DNA of 64,000 bases from Siphonodentalium dalli. Its lineage: Eukaryota > Mollusca > Scaphopoda > Gadilida > Siphonodentaliidae. The position numbers and the translations under genes were made by a program. Positions 32,934 through 44,770 of the stretch are shown piece by piece. Under the pieces are notes generated by a model. It ran no database searches. It saw only the letters and a list, made by a program, of their open reading frames with translations, and had not been told where the DNA came from. The stretch lies in assembly GCA_032622095.1 (NCBI GenBank), contig CP136063.1:214041982-214105981 (forward strand). Reading direction: 5' to 3'. Position 1 is the stretch's first letter. Every line of letters begins with the position of its first letter.

Positions 32934-33649
32934 GACATGGGTTTTTACTTTCATGGCATAGATAGCTGTTTGTTTACAATCAGAGTGCACCGCTTGCTTT
33001 ATTTCATCACTGTCGATGGAATTAAGTTATGTGCGCGGATTTCGGGGAGGTTGTGGGTCATCGTTACCTCGGGGTTGAGTTTGGTGGTCATGTGATCCAC
33101 TCCGGCGTTAGGGAGCTTGTTATCCGCACCATTGGATCCAACGGAGTGCCGTATTTCCTTGACTATGGGGCTGGTGGGGCCCTGGTAACAATGACTGGTA
33201 TGAAGCCGGCCTGTGCCCGATGTTTTAAGGTGGGACACAAAGCTGGCCCGCACTGTAAGTTTGTCAACCCTGTTGGGTGTAAATATACTCAGACTGATAA
33301 TATTTCTTCGGTAGACTTTTCCAGCTCAACCCAAGTGGAGGATGGCGACATTCAACCTGCGACGGTTGAGCAGTTGGAAGTGACTGCTGATTCGATGCCA
33401 ACAGATGATTCGTCTTCTTCTGGTAAACCGAATGATGCGTATTCTGTGGCGTCATCCGGTGCCAGTGTTTCGTCTGACTCTGATTCCACGCCGAAGAAGA
33501 GGAAGATTTCAACGCCACAGTACGAGCCGTCAAGTGCTCCACTGGGGGTCATACCCGAGCGCTATCGGGCTTCGACCCTTGTGGGTAAGCATTTGAACGA
33601 CTCACCTAAATTGGTACGACAGGTTAAGTTTTGGCAGATATTATGTTAA
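32934..33649 (+). pseudogene. gag-like zinc-knuckle ORF, 3' portion
   Basis: It follows the 3' LTR. One frame gives VHRLLYFITVDGIKL, and after a shift near 33030 the next frame gives FGEVVGHRYLGVEFGGH, SGVRELVIRTIGSNGVPY and a zinc knuckle CARCFKVGHKAGPHC (C-X2-C-X4-H-X5-C, about 33218-33259). A Ser/Thr/Asp-rich tail carries PKKRKI, a basic nuclear-localisation-like motif. This order (RNA-binding-like region, knuckle, acidic tail) is typical of gag-like ORF1 proteins of LINE retrotransposons. Together with 23327-23759 it seems to be one ORF split by the LTR element. No endonuclease or RT follows, so it is a fragment. Confidence 0.5.
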
Positions 33650-34440
33650 TAATCTACCACCAAATGTCATTCAAGAAAGGATGTATACAATAGGTATGTG
33701 AATATTATTCAATGCCTATTAGAAGGAAAAGTGGTTGAATCCCAGGACAAGGCTCTGCCCACAAGGCTCTGGCCTTCTGGTAAAGAGTCCGCGCAACACC
33801 CTTTTCAAACCATTGCAAGCTGAAGACATCCAAAGGCTTGATGGTATTGGTTAATTTGTGTTAATATGTTTATTGAGACTGTTTTCAGGATTGATGACCC
33901 GGATTGTTTTGGACTATGGAGATAAACTGTGTCACAGCGGAATCGACCCTGGACTTTCCAATGATCTACCCAACCGGATTGTGATTTATACTTACTTTAT
34001 ACTTACCTTGACGCTCCTTCTTCTATTGTTCTTTTTCGTATAATGCTCCTCTTCGCATGAACTGGATGCTCCACTTCTCTCGACTTGCCTGCTCCGCTTC
34101 TCTTGCATTCTGAAAAATATGTATTTTTGTATTTTTTTTGTTCGTACTTAAAATGTGTAACATGTATATTTTTCTAATTATGTTGTCAAACGACGACCCT
34201 AAAAGAGGCCACAAACGAGGCTACGAGCCCCAAACTTATAAAAAAAATGGCCCAAAAGGACCATGATGTACAGACCAGTTTCGGCTGGTCCCGATTTGTA
34301 GCAACGGCTCTTATACCGGTTACTGATTCTTTATATATATAAAAAAAAGTTAGTAACGATGGCATCGGTCCTTCTTGTTCTGATCTACTTCTGATCTGAT
34401 GGCCTTGGCTACTTTTTGGAATCCCAACTTTTGGGTTATG
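33650..34440. other. No gene seen
   Basis: Short frames on both strands with no domain. No repeat boundary was recognised. Confidence 0.4.
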
Positions 34441-34444
34441 GGAT

Positions 34445-34715
34445 GAAAAGTTCACTCTTAAAGTGTTATGCCTGATAAATCATTACCTTTGAAAGTTCAC
34501 TCAAACATGCCTGATAAAATATAACCTTTGAAAGTTCACTCTTAAAGTTACATGCCTGATAGAATAATATAACCTTTGAAATTTCGCTTTTAAAGTGACA
34601 TGCCTGATAAAATATAGCTTATAAAAGTTCACTCTTAAAGTGACATGCCTGATATTATAACTTGGTGAAAGTTCACTCTTAAAGTGACATGTCTGATAGA
34701 ATATAATTCTGACAA
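34445..34715 (+). repeat. About 46-bp imperfect tandem repeat, six copies
   Basis: The unit is AAAGTTCACTCTTAAAGTGA followed by CATGCCTGATAAAATATAACCTTTG, with many indels. The copies are clearly related but diverged. Confidence 0.8.
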
Positions 34716-35212
34716 CATGGTTAAAAGTCATTCCTTAATTGACATGACTGGACAAGGATCATGGGAGACTTTCTTCAGCTGATTGGAACAGTTATGATAT
34801 TGGAGGTTTATAACAGTTGAGAGGAGATTCAAGACCGCGGAACGAGTAGACGTGCATAAAATCGCTGGTAAATAAATGGCATTCATTCCGAGAAAATAAC
34901 CCATACCTAGGAAAAACCACACCACCGAATGGTGCGATAGTCATTTATACAAAGCTATGAAATTTTGACGCGATCGCAACATTTACTAACTACAATTCAA
35001 GACTAAACTTGAAATCAGATCGGTGAGCATGCAGTCCTTTGTTTATACTCAACCGAAATGCATCTATCGGAACCAAGACAGAATATTTCCATCATTATTA
35101 ATAACACAAACATTCCACATTAAAAGAGTATGCCGAAAAGCCTTGAGCTCAACCTCAAGCAATGACGAAAGCCTGAATGTAGACGAGCCTAAAAACAGGA
35201 GCAAATAGATAG
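34716..35212. other. No gene seen
   Basis: A small plus-strand frame at 35023-35208 has no recognisable domain. Confidence 0.4.
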
Positions 35213-35298
35213 AACCGCATGAGTGTCTGGATTTTGACGAAATTATCGCACGAGATTTGTTGGCGGAGCGATATCTCGAGTGCTGGACTCATGCGGTT
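35213..35298. repeat. Inverted repeat, AACCGCATGAGT arms
   Basis: AACCGCATGAGT at 35213 pairs with ACTCATGCGGTT ending at 35298. An inner GCACGAGAT/ATCTCGAGTGC stem lies inside. Likely a very short MITE-like hairpin. Confidence 0.6.
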
Positions 35299-35384
35299 AT
35301 ATTTTTATTACATATCTCCTCATCATATTAAGTTGACTCACAATCGTACATCTCCGGTACAGAAAATGTGAATTTAATTGAGTT

Positions 35385-35886
35385 TTAAAGGTACGGTTGG
35401 CCTTGGCGGTGGGTACCCTGGGGAAATATTTCCACACGTCAAAAACCGCCACAAACAGAAAGAACATCAAAATATAGACATACTTTGTCCGTATACAAAT
35501 ACGAAATATCGCATAAACAGTATGTTATTGTCATATGTTTGACCATTGTTATGTAAACAAAAGCATAAAAAGTTTCTTTTCAGGCGTTTGTTTATATTAT
35601 GATGGTAAACATAAAGAGCGTTCGTTGTTGGTGAATTCCCGATAGGGAGCTAATAAAGAGCGTTTATGCCATGTGGGTGTGATTAGCCAGTAGCATTGTG
35701 CTGTGTTCTGTAACACAATCAGGCTCTTGCTTAGGTAAAATATAGTAGGTCTTTATGATAACATACTGTTTACGCGATGATCATGGTATATATGGACGAA
35801 ACTGTATGCGTTTTAATGTTTTTCTGTTTACGGTGTTTGGAACAAATATGAATATTTTCGACAATTAAGGCCAACCGTGCCTTTAA
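35385..35886 (-). mobile_element. TTAA-bounded fold-back element, family 1, copy 4
   Basis: 502 bp, in reverse orientation relative to the copy at 1667-2168. The ends are TTAAAGGTACGGTTGGCC and GGCCAACCGTGCCTTTAA. ATAAAGAGCG boxes lie at 35611 and 35653 (42 bp apart). It is the copy with the best preserved terminal inverted repeats. Confidence 0.85.
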
Positions 35887-36347
35887 CGCCATTTTAGGGT
35901 TAACGCAACAATCAAGACAGGGAGCCCCGTCTATCCGCGAGTGACCTTGACCCATCTTTAATGATGCGTTTGAAATTAAATTATGTGCCTCGATAAACAT
36001 ATTCTTGAAATGAAACTACTTGAATGAATCATCTCATCGATTGATCGCTTGTTTCTTTATTGTCGTGGTTGAAAAAGTCAAAATAGTAACGGCGAGAACC
36101 AGTCTAAAAACACTGAATTAAATAGTTCCGTCGACAGATTGCACTAGTGTGATTCTGAGAATTATCACACGGCTGGAAACTCGTGCGATCATGCGAATTA
36201 CGTTGATAGATATGTAATAAAAGAAAATACCATCCCCGAAAACACAAACAAAATGCAGAAGGGAGTATCTAATTTTGTTGTAAAGAGGTCGGAAATTAAA
36301 TCTAAACCAACACCCACAAAAGATACAACCAAACGTCTTTCACTTAT

Positions 36348-36584
36348 TTGCCTGAAAATATGGGAAAGATGTTGGCTGAAATAAACAGAACACTTGATGA
36401 AACTGTGAAGAGTGACTACTTAATGACACAATTATATACTGTAAAACAAGAGATACTACATGAACTAAATGAAACTAAAGAAACAATGAATACAAAACTA
36501 AAAACACTAGAGTATGAAAACAAATATATGAAGGATGAACTAAGTGAAGTTAATGATACGGGTGGCGTTGGTGGTGTTATGATG
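36348..36584 (+). pseudogene. LINE ORF1-like protein, coiled-coil part
   Basis: An open frame with heptad-like content (MGKMLAEINRTLDETVK, LYTVKQEILHELNETKETM, LKTLEYENKYMKDEL) as in the coiled coil of L1-type ORF1 proteins, which trimerise and bind RNA. It is cut at 36585 by a TTAA-bounded element. The RNA-binding part resumes at 37083. Confidence 0.55.
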
Positions 36585-37082
36585 TTAAAAATATTCACCT
36601 CCGTCAAAAACCGCCATAAACAGAAATAATACTAAAATATAGATAGACTTTGTTCTTATACAAATCAGAAATATGGCATCAACAGTATGTTATTTTCAAA
36701 TTTTTTCCCTTTGTTGTGCAAACACAAGCAAAAAAAAAAACGTTACCAGAACCTGGCTTTTGTTTAGATCCGGATATGATAAACATAAAGAGCGTTATTT
36801 GTTACTGTTTCCTGACATGGAAATAATAAAGAGCGTTTATATCTTTTGTGTGCGATAACCAATATAATTGCGCTGTGTTATGTAAACAGAAGAAAAACTT
36901 CTGTAACACGAGCAGGCTCTTGTTTGCGTACACCGCCGTACATCTTGACGACAATATACTATTTACGCGCTGTTTATGTTTGGCATATGAACAAAACTAT
37001 ATATATTTTAATATTCCTTCTGTTGATGGCGATTTGAAAAAATATGAATATTTCTGCAACGAACACCGCCTCGTGCCTTTAA
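36585..37082 (-). mobile_element. TTAA-bounded fold-back element, family 1, copy 5, inserted in a LINE ORF1
   Basis: 498 bp between TTAA motifs. The right end CGTGCCTTTAA is typical; the left end (TTAAAAATATTCACCTCCG) lacks the AGGYACG block and is probably truncated or rearranged. ATAAAGAGCG boxes lie at 36785 and 36826. ORF1-like coding sequence lies on both sides. Confidence 0.75.
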
Positions 37083-37598
37083 AGTAAAATATGAGCAACA
37101 GCAATAGGACATAAACAAACTTTGGGAGCATGCATACAAATCTGACAAGAAATACAACAACCTGGAGCAACAAACGAGAAAGGAAAGTATTAGAATTTAT
37201 GGCATACCATATAATGCTAAGCAGAACAGACAACAATGTGAAGAGGTGCTCAATTTATTCAATAAAATCATGAATCTACAAATGGAATTGGAGGAAATAG
37301 GTATAGCTCACAGACTAGGTAAATTTGACAAAAACACTACAAGGCCTATAATTGTTAAATTCGTATCAAGAAGATCCAAACTACCTGTAGCTGAACATAA
37401 ACAAAATCGTCAATGGCTCCAAAACAAACAACAAATGCATTGCAGATGACCTTGCACGGTGAAAATAATAGTCTGCTAAAAGCTGCCAAAACACAACGTG
37501 AAAGAATTGCAGAGGCATGGACCATGAATGGGAAAATTTATGTGAAATTCAAGAACATTGAACAAGTACAGGTGATAACTGGGGAATGTGACATTTGA
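37083..37598 (+). pseudogene. LINE ORF1-like protein, RNA-binding part
   Basis: After the inserted element the ORF1 homology continues. RKESIRIYGIPYNAKQN and EEIGIAHRLGK...RPIIVKFVSRRSK resemble the RRM-like domain, and after a frame change near 37410 the sequence LLKAAKTQRERIAEAWTMNG and KIYVKFKNIEQV resembles the C-terminal domain of L1-type ORF1 proteins. A TAG lies upstream near 37106. The break points and the insertion make this a dead copy. Confidence 0.6.
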
Positions 37599-38773
37599 AT
37601 ATTATGTCAATATGTGGGAATTAGTTTGCATTTGTTAACCATGAAATAAATTGATGTCTATATATATATATCTAATATGTCAATAATTATAGATAATATA
37701 TATTTATATTGATACACCCGTTATAAGTCACGGTCAACACCGAGGCACTGCGACAGGCAAGTCGGATTTGATTAACCGTTTCTGGGGCTTGGCGTATATG
37801 TGCTTTATCTTTGTTCAACCCAAGTATTCAAGATCATCCATGGCGTCAGATGGTTCAAGATCATCCATGGCGTCAGATGGTTCGCGAAGGCGATCACATT
37901 TATGTTCTTGGTATATGGCAAACATCTGGGACAATTTTGAATATTGCTGAATCAGAAATCTGAAACTCGGTTCGTAACCAGAAGCCAGTAATTGCAGAGC
38001 GACACACATTTTGATATGGCGTCAACGCTTTCTGAAATTGTGCGTCGTGTTTCCTGCTTCTCGTAGACTCGACTCTAAACGCACCCTTACCCGAGATCGA
38101 TTATACTCATGCATATTATTCGTGCAAATTTTGATCTTTTAAACAGTTTGATTTAAAATAAATTGTTTACATTTTTTGTTTTTAGATTGAACTCTGATAT
38201 GCTGTTGAACAAAAAAAATGTGCTTTTGAAATTTAAAAAAAATGTTTAAATAAAATTTTATAATTTTTTTCTGTTTTTAATTTTCTTTTTAGATTGAAAC
38301 TTAAAACATTTTTTAATTAAATTTTTCAATTTTCTTTTTAGATTTTTAGACTGAAACCTTGATAAAAAAAATTTAATTTGGATTTTAATTAAAATTTAAG
38401 GCTATTACCACACCAATTTTGGTTGAAATCGGTCAAGGGCTCTGGAAGAAAAATCGCGAACAGACCAGAACAGACAGACAGATCCATGAACTCTTTAATA
38501 TATCTAAACCAGAGAACACACATATGACAAGTATCATGCTAAATGAATAACATTGTTATAATCACGGATAAATTTATAACATCATGGCGCAAATAAAAAT
38601 CTCAGTATATTATGATTTGACACAAAAAGTTGTTTGAATATACCCAATTTAACACTGAATGTATGCATGGATATCAAAATTAGGGTGAAGAAAGTTGGCA
38701 GCAGAATTTACAAGGCAGCCATTGGCCGGCTTAGTCGCTGATTGATCGAAAATATCCGGTAAGAATTATTTTA
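37599..38773. other. No gene seen; AT-rich, small duplication
   Basis: A 30-bp direct duplication (GATCATCCATGGCGTCAGAT) lies at 37830-37885. The stretch 38150-38400 is A/T homopolymer-rich. If the flanking LINE pieces belong to one element, its endonuclease has been lost or replaced here. Confidence 0.4.
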
Positions 38774-40587
38774 TTGACAGCTGTGGAAAGGTCAATTGAA
38801 CTGAGAGTTCAGACAGAGCCGACCCATCACAAACTGCCCTGGGTAAAGACATCACGAAATTACTCAAAAAGTAAGACGCGAAGACTAAAACGCATGTACA
38901 AAAAAGGGACACATCAGAGTATAGAAACCTCAGATCACAAATCCAAAAAGAAACTAGAACAGCATACTGGAACCACATGAACAGTATGATACTTGACCTC
39001 CCAGTTCCAGAAGACCCCTTTAAACATGCAAAAAGAACACCAAGAAACTCTTCTCTAATATAAGGACACACAAAGCAGACTCAAAATCCATCCCACCCTC
39101 CTGAAAGGCGACATCCTGATCAATGACCCAATCCAAAAAGCAAACATTCTAACTGCCCAAAATTCAAACAAGCCTCCAATATAGAGAAAGACATACCTAT
39201 CCCTGACAAAGGCCCAAGCCCATTCTCAAAGATGAAGTGCTTCACTGTGACAGAAAATGGAGTACAGAAACTACTGTCAAACTTATCACCGCACAAAGCC
39301 ACGGGACCAGACAATAGTCATGGATTCATCATTAAAAGCCTAAGCCATACCATTGCTCCAATTCTCACGCACATTTACAATTTCTCACTGAAAACTGGTA
39401 CACTCCCTTACGATTGGAAATGTGCCCATGTATGCACCGTCTACAAAAAGGGAAACAAGCACGACACTATAAACTATCGACCAATCGCACTCACCTGTAT
39501 ATATCATGCAAAATCTTAGAACATATAATCAGCAGTAAAATCATGAACTTCCTGGAATCAAATACAATCCCCTATGAAAAACAACACGGTTTTTGACGCA
39601 AACATTGCTGCGAAACCCAACTAATTGAATTTATCCATGAAATTTATGAAAACGTCAATAAAGGTACCCAAACTGACATTATAGTTATGGACTTCTCCAA
39701 AGCCTTTGATAAAGTTCCCCATATATACAAAATGAAGTATTATGGTATCAGTCGACAGACAACTGATTGGGTCTCAAACTGTCTATCAAACCGTTCCCAA
39801 TCAGTTCTCCTGGAAGGACATAAATCTTTTAACATACCAGTAACTTATGGGGTATCACAGGGATATGTCCTGGGCCCATCCTCAATCTCCTATACAAATT
39901 GACATCGACAATGCAGCCAAACTGGAGAGTGACTCGCTCATGGCATTCCATCCTAGTAAATGTAACTTGTTATGTGTAGCGAGAAAACAAACCCCATTTG
40001 ACTCTAAATACCCACTGAACGGCGGGAACTCACTTGATAAAATATCATATGTCAAGTACCTAGGCATTACCATTCAAAGTGACTTGAAATGGGACGAACA
40101 CGTAAAATACCGCATCCAAAGCCAATAAAATGCTTTGTTTCCTAAAACGTAACTTAAAAATCCCAAACCGTACCATCAAAGAACGAACATACTCAGCACT
40201 TATAAGACCAATAATGGAATACTCAACCACCATCTGGGACCCACACAACGAAGACCAAATCAGCATGTTAGAATCGGTCCAAAGAAGAGCAGCCAATAGT
40301 CTAACTAACTGTATGCTTCAAAATAATCAACAAGGAACTTTTAACATACTCAAATAAAATCCTAACCCCTAAAACCACTACTACAAGATACAATGAACAG
40401 AAGCTAGCATTCCACACAATATCTTCCAACATAGATGCCCACTACTATTCTTTATTCCACAGAACCATAGCAGAATTTAACCTATTACCAGCAGCATTAA
40501 CCTTACTACCTGACCCTAAAATCTTCAAATCTAAACTGACTGCAAACTCCTCTAAACCACCAACGATTGTAAATAGGTTTAATTGAT
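38774..40587 (+). pseudogene. LINE reverse transcriptase (jockey/CR1-like), degraded
   Basis: Pieces in several frames follow the order of a non-LTR RT. There is a PWVKTSRN / KTRRLKRMYKKG linker, then the fingers and palm with KATGPDNSHGFIIKSLSH, VYKKGNKHDTINYRPIAL, MDFSKAFDKVPH and GVSQGYVLGP, then FHPSKCNLLCVARK, KYLGITIQSDLKWDEHV, IRPIMEYSTTIWDP and VQRRAANSL. Stops or frame changes lie near 38978, 39058, 39520, 39594, 39900 and 40127. The palm segment that should carry the FADD/YADD catalytic motif is missing: LGPSSISYTN runs almost directly into DIDNAAKLESDS. The copy is inactive. Confidence 0.75.
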
Positions 40588-42013
40588 TTTCCTATAGGAA
40601 TCAGGGAGCTAAATGTGTTCCAGAGTCGGGGAGCGAGTACACTGTAGAATGCTAAATAAAGGTGAAGGTAACTGAAGAATGACCTTCACCTGATACATGC
40701 GACACGTTATTAAAGGATGACATCGCGTTTATTTTATTTGTACATCATATCTAAATAATTTAAACTGGTGAATTAATGGGGGAATGTATTTTTGTGAACG
40801 GGAAATTTATTTAACTAGCTGCTGCAGTTCTGGGTTTTTCCAGATCAAATTTGGATGTTGGATAGCCCTGTACACTTGGTGATTTATTTTAAAAAGTAAA
40901 CACATGACCTATGATTTTTCTTGCATTTCGTGATCAACTGGTGTCAATCTAGCTGAGTAAACATCACTGGTATGGCCTGCATGCTTCAATTCAGTGAATT
41001 TGGCCGAAACGTTAACACTGTCGCCTATGGGAAACCATTTAGTTCAGTGATTCCTATAGCAACAAAAATAAAACACAAATCCCGATGGCGCACCAAATTG
41101 AAAAAAATGTGACTAATTAAAACATCTCTAACATCTTATTAACACCGACAGAGTCATCTGTTTAGACCAATCATGTCCTCCATGCGGTTTATTATAGTCA
41201 GACATTGATTGCAAGCCGTAGTCTGAAGAAGAAGCGATCACCTAATGTTTAAAGGATCGTTTCGCTCTGGTCAAGTGGTCAAAGTCCATGCAGCTCAAAG
41301 CTTGTGCAATACTAAACAAGCAGTCGCAGACGGCGGTGTTCCCCGCTGAATTGTGCAGTTGGGGAAGTGCATTCTCAATAATGTTTGCGTTCTCAGTATG
41401 TGCTAAACAAGAAGTGGGATTTTGTCAAATAGCCTGGCTTGCGAACTCATTTTATGTACTGGTCATGGGAAAGAATATACCAAAAATCTGTTTTATCTGT
41501 TGACATTTGTGGAAATGATAGTTTGTCCTAAATTAGCAGACAGGGAAAAGCTTATACCAAAAGTTTATTGGGTTAATGGATTGATTAAATATGCTCACGA
41601 ATCCCGACGATAGCATTCGTCTGAAGAAACTAGTAAAATACGCATCGGCTTAAAACGATACGAAGAGAGTTGTATATTTAAGGGTCACCCCTGCCCTGTT
41701 CGTTTTATTTTCATCAATGTACATCATCTATTCAGGTCACGAATATCAGCTCATTCTAGTCTGAACACTACTACTATACAGCACCATAATCACGCGCATT
41801 TTCTATGCACATCATAAATGGAGTCAGGTATATAAATTCAAGAACTGACTAGTGTGCAAGCAAAATATAAAGCGGATAATAGTTCAAGAATAAACAATCA
41901 ATAGCAAATAAATAATACGAAATTATCAAGGCTGAACATCGAAACACGTATCGTAGTTTTTAATATCGGATTTTGCATTGATAAGGTATTTATAATAATC
42001 GATGAATCCCACA
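40588..42013. other. No gene seen
   Basis: 40600-40690 may be the 3' UTR of the LINE remnant (GGTGAAGGTAACTG...CCTTCACCTGAT forms a small hairpin). Frames at 41288-41613 have no recognised domain. Confidence 0.4.
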
Positions 42014-42413
42014 TTAACCCTTTAGCCAACAGAACGGCCCTGTGCCAATGCATTCTCTTATATATGCGAGTCGACCATAGGTCGCCTCGCATATATAAGA
42101 GAATGTATTGGCTTAACACATTAAAAATTATAAAATTGTTAAAGAATGTAAGAAAAAATTGTAAAAAGTGTTAAAAAAAGTATTTTTTTAGGCCAATGCA
42201 TTCTCTTATATATGCGAGGCGACCTATGGTCGACTCGCATATATAAGAGAATGCATTGGCACATGGCATAACTGTAACTATCACAATGTGGTCAAGGAGC
42301 CGGTTCCAATGATATCCATATTTGTATGGTTCTATTGAGACAGACCGAAGATAGTTTAGGCTGTTGAAGCTTTATTTGGCCGGTTTTGGCCGGTTTGTTG
42401 GGTAAAGGGTTAA
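42014..42413 (+). mobile_element. TTAA-bounded double-hairpin element, copy 2
   Basis: 400 bp from TTAACCCTTTAGCCAACA to TGTTGGGTAAAGGGTTAA. Hairpins at 42044-42112 and 42192-42260. It closely resembles the copy at 21853-22264, including the right-hand segment with GGTTCCAATGATATCCATAT. Confidence 0.85.
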
Positions 42414-42579
42414 CCTTTATCAATGCCCCAAGCCGGTGGTCGGGTGAGTGAGACAGAATGTCATCTTTCACCCAACCGACAGCCTCAATCAACAAACAAA
42501 TAGTGTTTGGTGCATTTTAGTGTTAATCGTTTCTCATTAATCATTTGGTCATATTTTGATAGTTCAAATATGAACACCT

Positions 42580-43260
42580 CTTGTTGAGTCTTAACGTTTG
42601 AGACTTTTGCGATTTTGGTGTCGAAGATACAGGCGATTGTTGTTGTGGAGCAATAGCATCAACACGAATAGACTGTTGTGGTGACTGGCTCAACGTGAGT
42701 GGATTGTTTGGGAGCAACGGGTGCATCTTCAGTTGTCGTTTCCGTGGCCTGTGATACAGGTTCTATGCCATGAGTTACATCGGTTACATCCAGTTGTCTT
42801 GTTTGTGATACAATAACTGGGTTAACGGTCTGAATGTTGTCTGTCTGAGTGCCTGTATAAACACGAGAGTATGTGACCGATTGAATTGATGGCCAAACAA
42901 CAATTTCATTTGCATCGAAATATGATAGATGTTTCTCAGCCTTGCACTGTTGACTTTTGAATTCGTAGTCCCATGTGGGACATGAACGATCAATTGCAAC
43001 ATGTGAACACTGTTTTGGTTTAGTGCAATCCTTATGGCCGTGACCAGAACAGAACAGCGTGTACATATGATTTCTTTACTTTTACAATGTTCGTAGCCAT
43101 GACCACGATTTGGAATATATGTAGACAAATCTATTTTCATATATCCACTAATCTTCAATGCCGGCGGATGTCCGAACCGATTGAAAGTCAACAGATAACT
43201 ATGCAAATGAACTTGCGCCTCCCGGTCCCTTCCCACAGTGAAACGGCGTAAACAATACAG
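42580..43260 (-). pseudogene. LINE gag-like protein remnant
   Basis: Two overlapping minus-strand frames carry one decayed protein. The first part reads HLHSYLLTFNRFGHPPALKI then GHGYEHCKSKEIICTRC. The second frame continues GHGHKDCTKPKQCSH, then SCPTWDYEFKSQQCKAEKH with DANEIVVWP. The series of C-X2-C and GH-X4-C knuckles followed by a CP-W-E motif is characteristic of gag-like ORF1 proteins of jockey/I-type LINEs. A frameshift near 43040 joins the parts, and a deletion seems to have removed the first knuckle cysteines. No RT lies next to it. Confidence 0.6.
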
Positions 43261-43312
43261 GATTGAACAATCAGGAAAAGAGAACAGAAACATATGTGAA
43301 ACCCCACAGAAA

Positions 43313-43545
43313 ACAGTACATCAGACGAACAATACAACATAACAGTGAATCTGAAACACCGGAGAGGCGTGACTAGCCGATTGTTGAACCGGATCAACCC
43401 AACCACCTGTACATGTCTTCAAGAGATGTACATGTAGGACCAAAGTGGACCGCGAGCTAAGCCGTTCCGCAGGCCGATGCCTCACCTGGTACGACCGTCC
43501 TAGTACCAACATGACCCCTACACCACCAGGATTCACGCTGCCATA
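43313..43545. repeat. SINE-like dispersed repeat, copy 1
   Basis: It shares AAAACAGTACATCAGACGAA, AATCTGAAACAC, GGAGAGGCG, TTCAAGAGATGT and GATGCCTCAC in order with 44540-44770, and a shorter set with 59370-59565. No box A/B pair was confirmed, so the SINE label is tentative. Confidence 0.5.
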
Positions 43546-43619
43546 GGTCAATTTTGTTTCCAAAACGGCCAAACAAAATTTCATTTGATCAAACATTTTG
43601 GCCAATTTGTTTACCACAA

Positions 43620-44335
43620 AATCGTAAATTTAAACCCAATTTTGTAACGGTAACGGGAGCGACATGAGAATCGAATTTATAATCTCCCAATTGATTAGGT
43701 GATCCAACTTAATGGGTAACAAAGGACACAAAGTGCACCATCAAGCAATGTAATACAACTGTAATGATGATTAACACTAATGAATCCTTTGTCATAATGC
43801 TGAATGGTATACATATGGTGGGTAGTGGTATATTGCCAAGTAACAATGGCGGGATCAAAGACACCGTATTTGAAGGTATGGTGATCATTGTGTAGAATAT
43901 TAGATGCTTAATAAAACAAACATATCCATTAATCGTGAGACCAGAAAATGAGGATTTAATTTGGTAAGTCTTTTTAATTTGGCAAAAAAAAAGAAATCAG
44001 AATTCGCCAAAATAGGTTTCGGCCCAGTGTGAACACTGTACACCACAAAAAAACGCACAACGAGCACAAATATACGGGAGAGAATGTACAATGTTTAACT
44101 TAAATATCCATAGTTGTACATTTTGCGTATACATATATAACACAAGAGAGGACAGGTGACGTTGTTGGGAACTCGTAGAGCTAGACAACCCTTTTCCCCG
44201 AATGAAGACACACAGCAAAACCACCTTCTGTACTCTCAAATTTAAAGCTGTAATACTATGTTCATAATTACATGAATAGCATAAATTGCTGAATATTAGA
44301 TTAATCACTCGTAGCAAACGGACACGACAGAAATG
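43620..44335. other. No gene seen
   Basis: A minus-strand frame at 43997-44317 has no recognisable domain. Confidence 0.4.
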
Positions 44336-44349
44336 ACTGTCAACTACAC

Positions 44350-44770
44350 TATTTATAAGTCAGGAGTGGCCTCGTGGCTTCATGTGTGTGTGTGTGTGGG
44401 GGGGGGGGGGTCAGGACTCAGGGTGCTGCATGCCCCCACCCCACCAGTCGAGGAAATATGCAATGGTCAGTCCGGTAGCTTCCGGGATAATATAACCCTC
44501 CATGTTTGGGATCATAGCCCCTGCGTTGGAGATACGTGGAAAACAGTACAATCATCAGACGAACAATACAACAGATAGCACAAATTGAATCTGAAACACT
44601 CTGGAGAGGCGCGAGTAGCCGGGTTGAGTCTGGTCAAGTGCACCACCCGTCTTGAAGAGATGTAGAACCAAAGAGGACCATGAACTATAGATATCCGCAG
44701 GTAGATGCCTCACGGGACAAAGCCGCACTTGTACTTCCAAGATGCTTACACCACCCCTCGGCAAACAGTG
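44350..44770. repeat. SINE-like dispersed repeat, copy 2, with TG/G microsatellite
   Basis: The right part (44540-44770) matches 43313-43545. The left part holds (TG)n followed by a G homopolymer (44388-44410) and GGCCTCGTGGC, which is only weakly like a tRNA box A. Confidence 0.45.

Noticed and set aside
44350-44372. tRNA gene or tRNA-derived SINE head at GGCCTCGTGGC
   Set aside because: Only a weak box A resemblance; no box B at the expected distance and no cloverleaf could be drawn.
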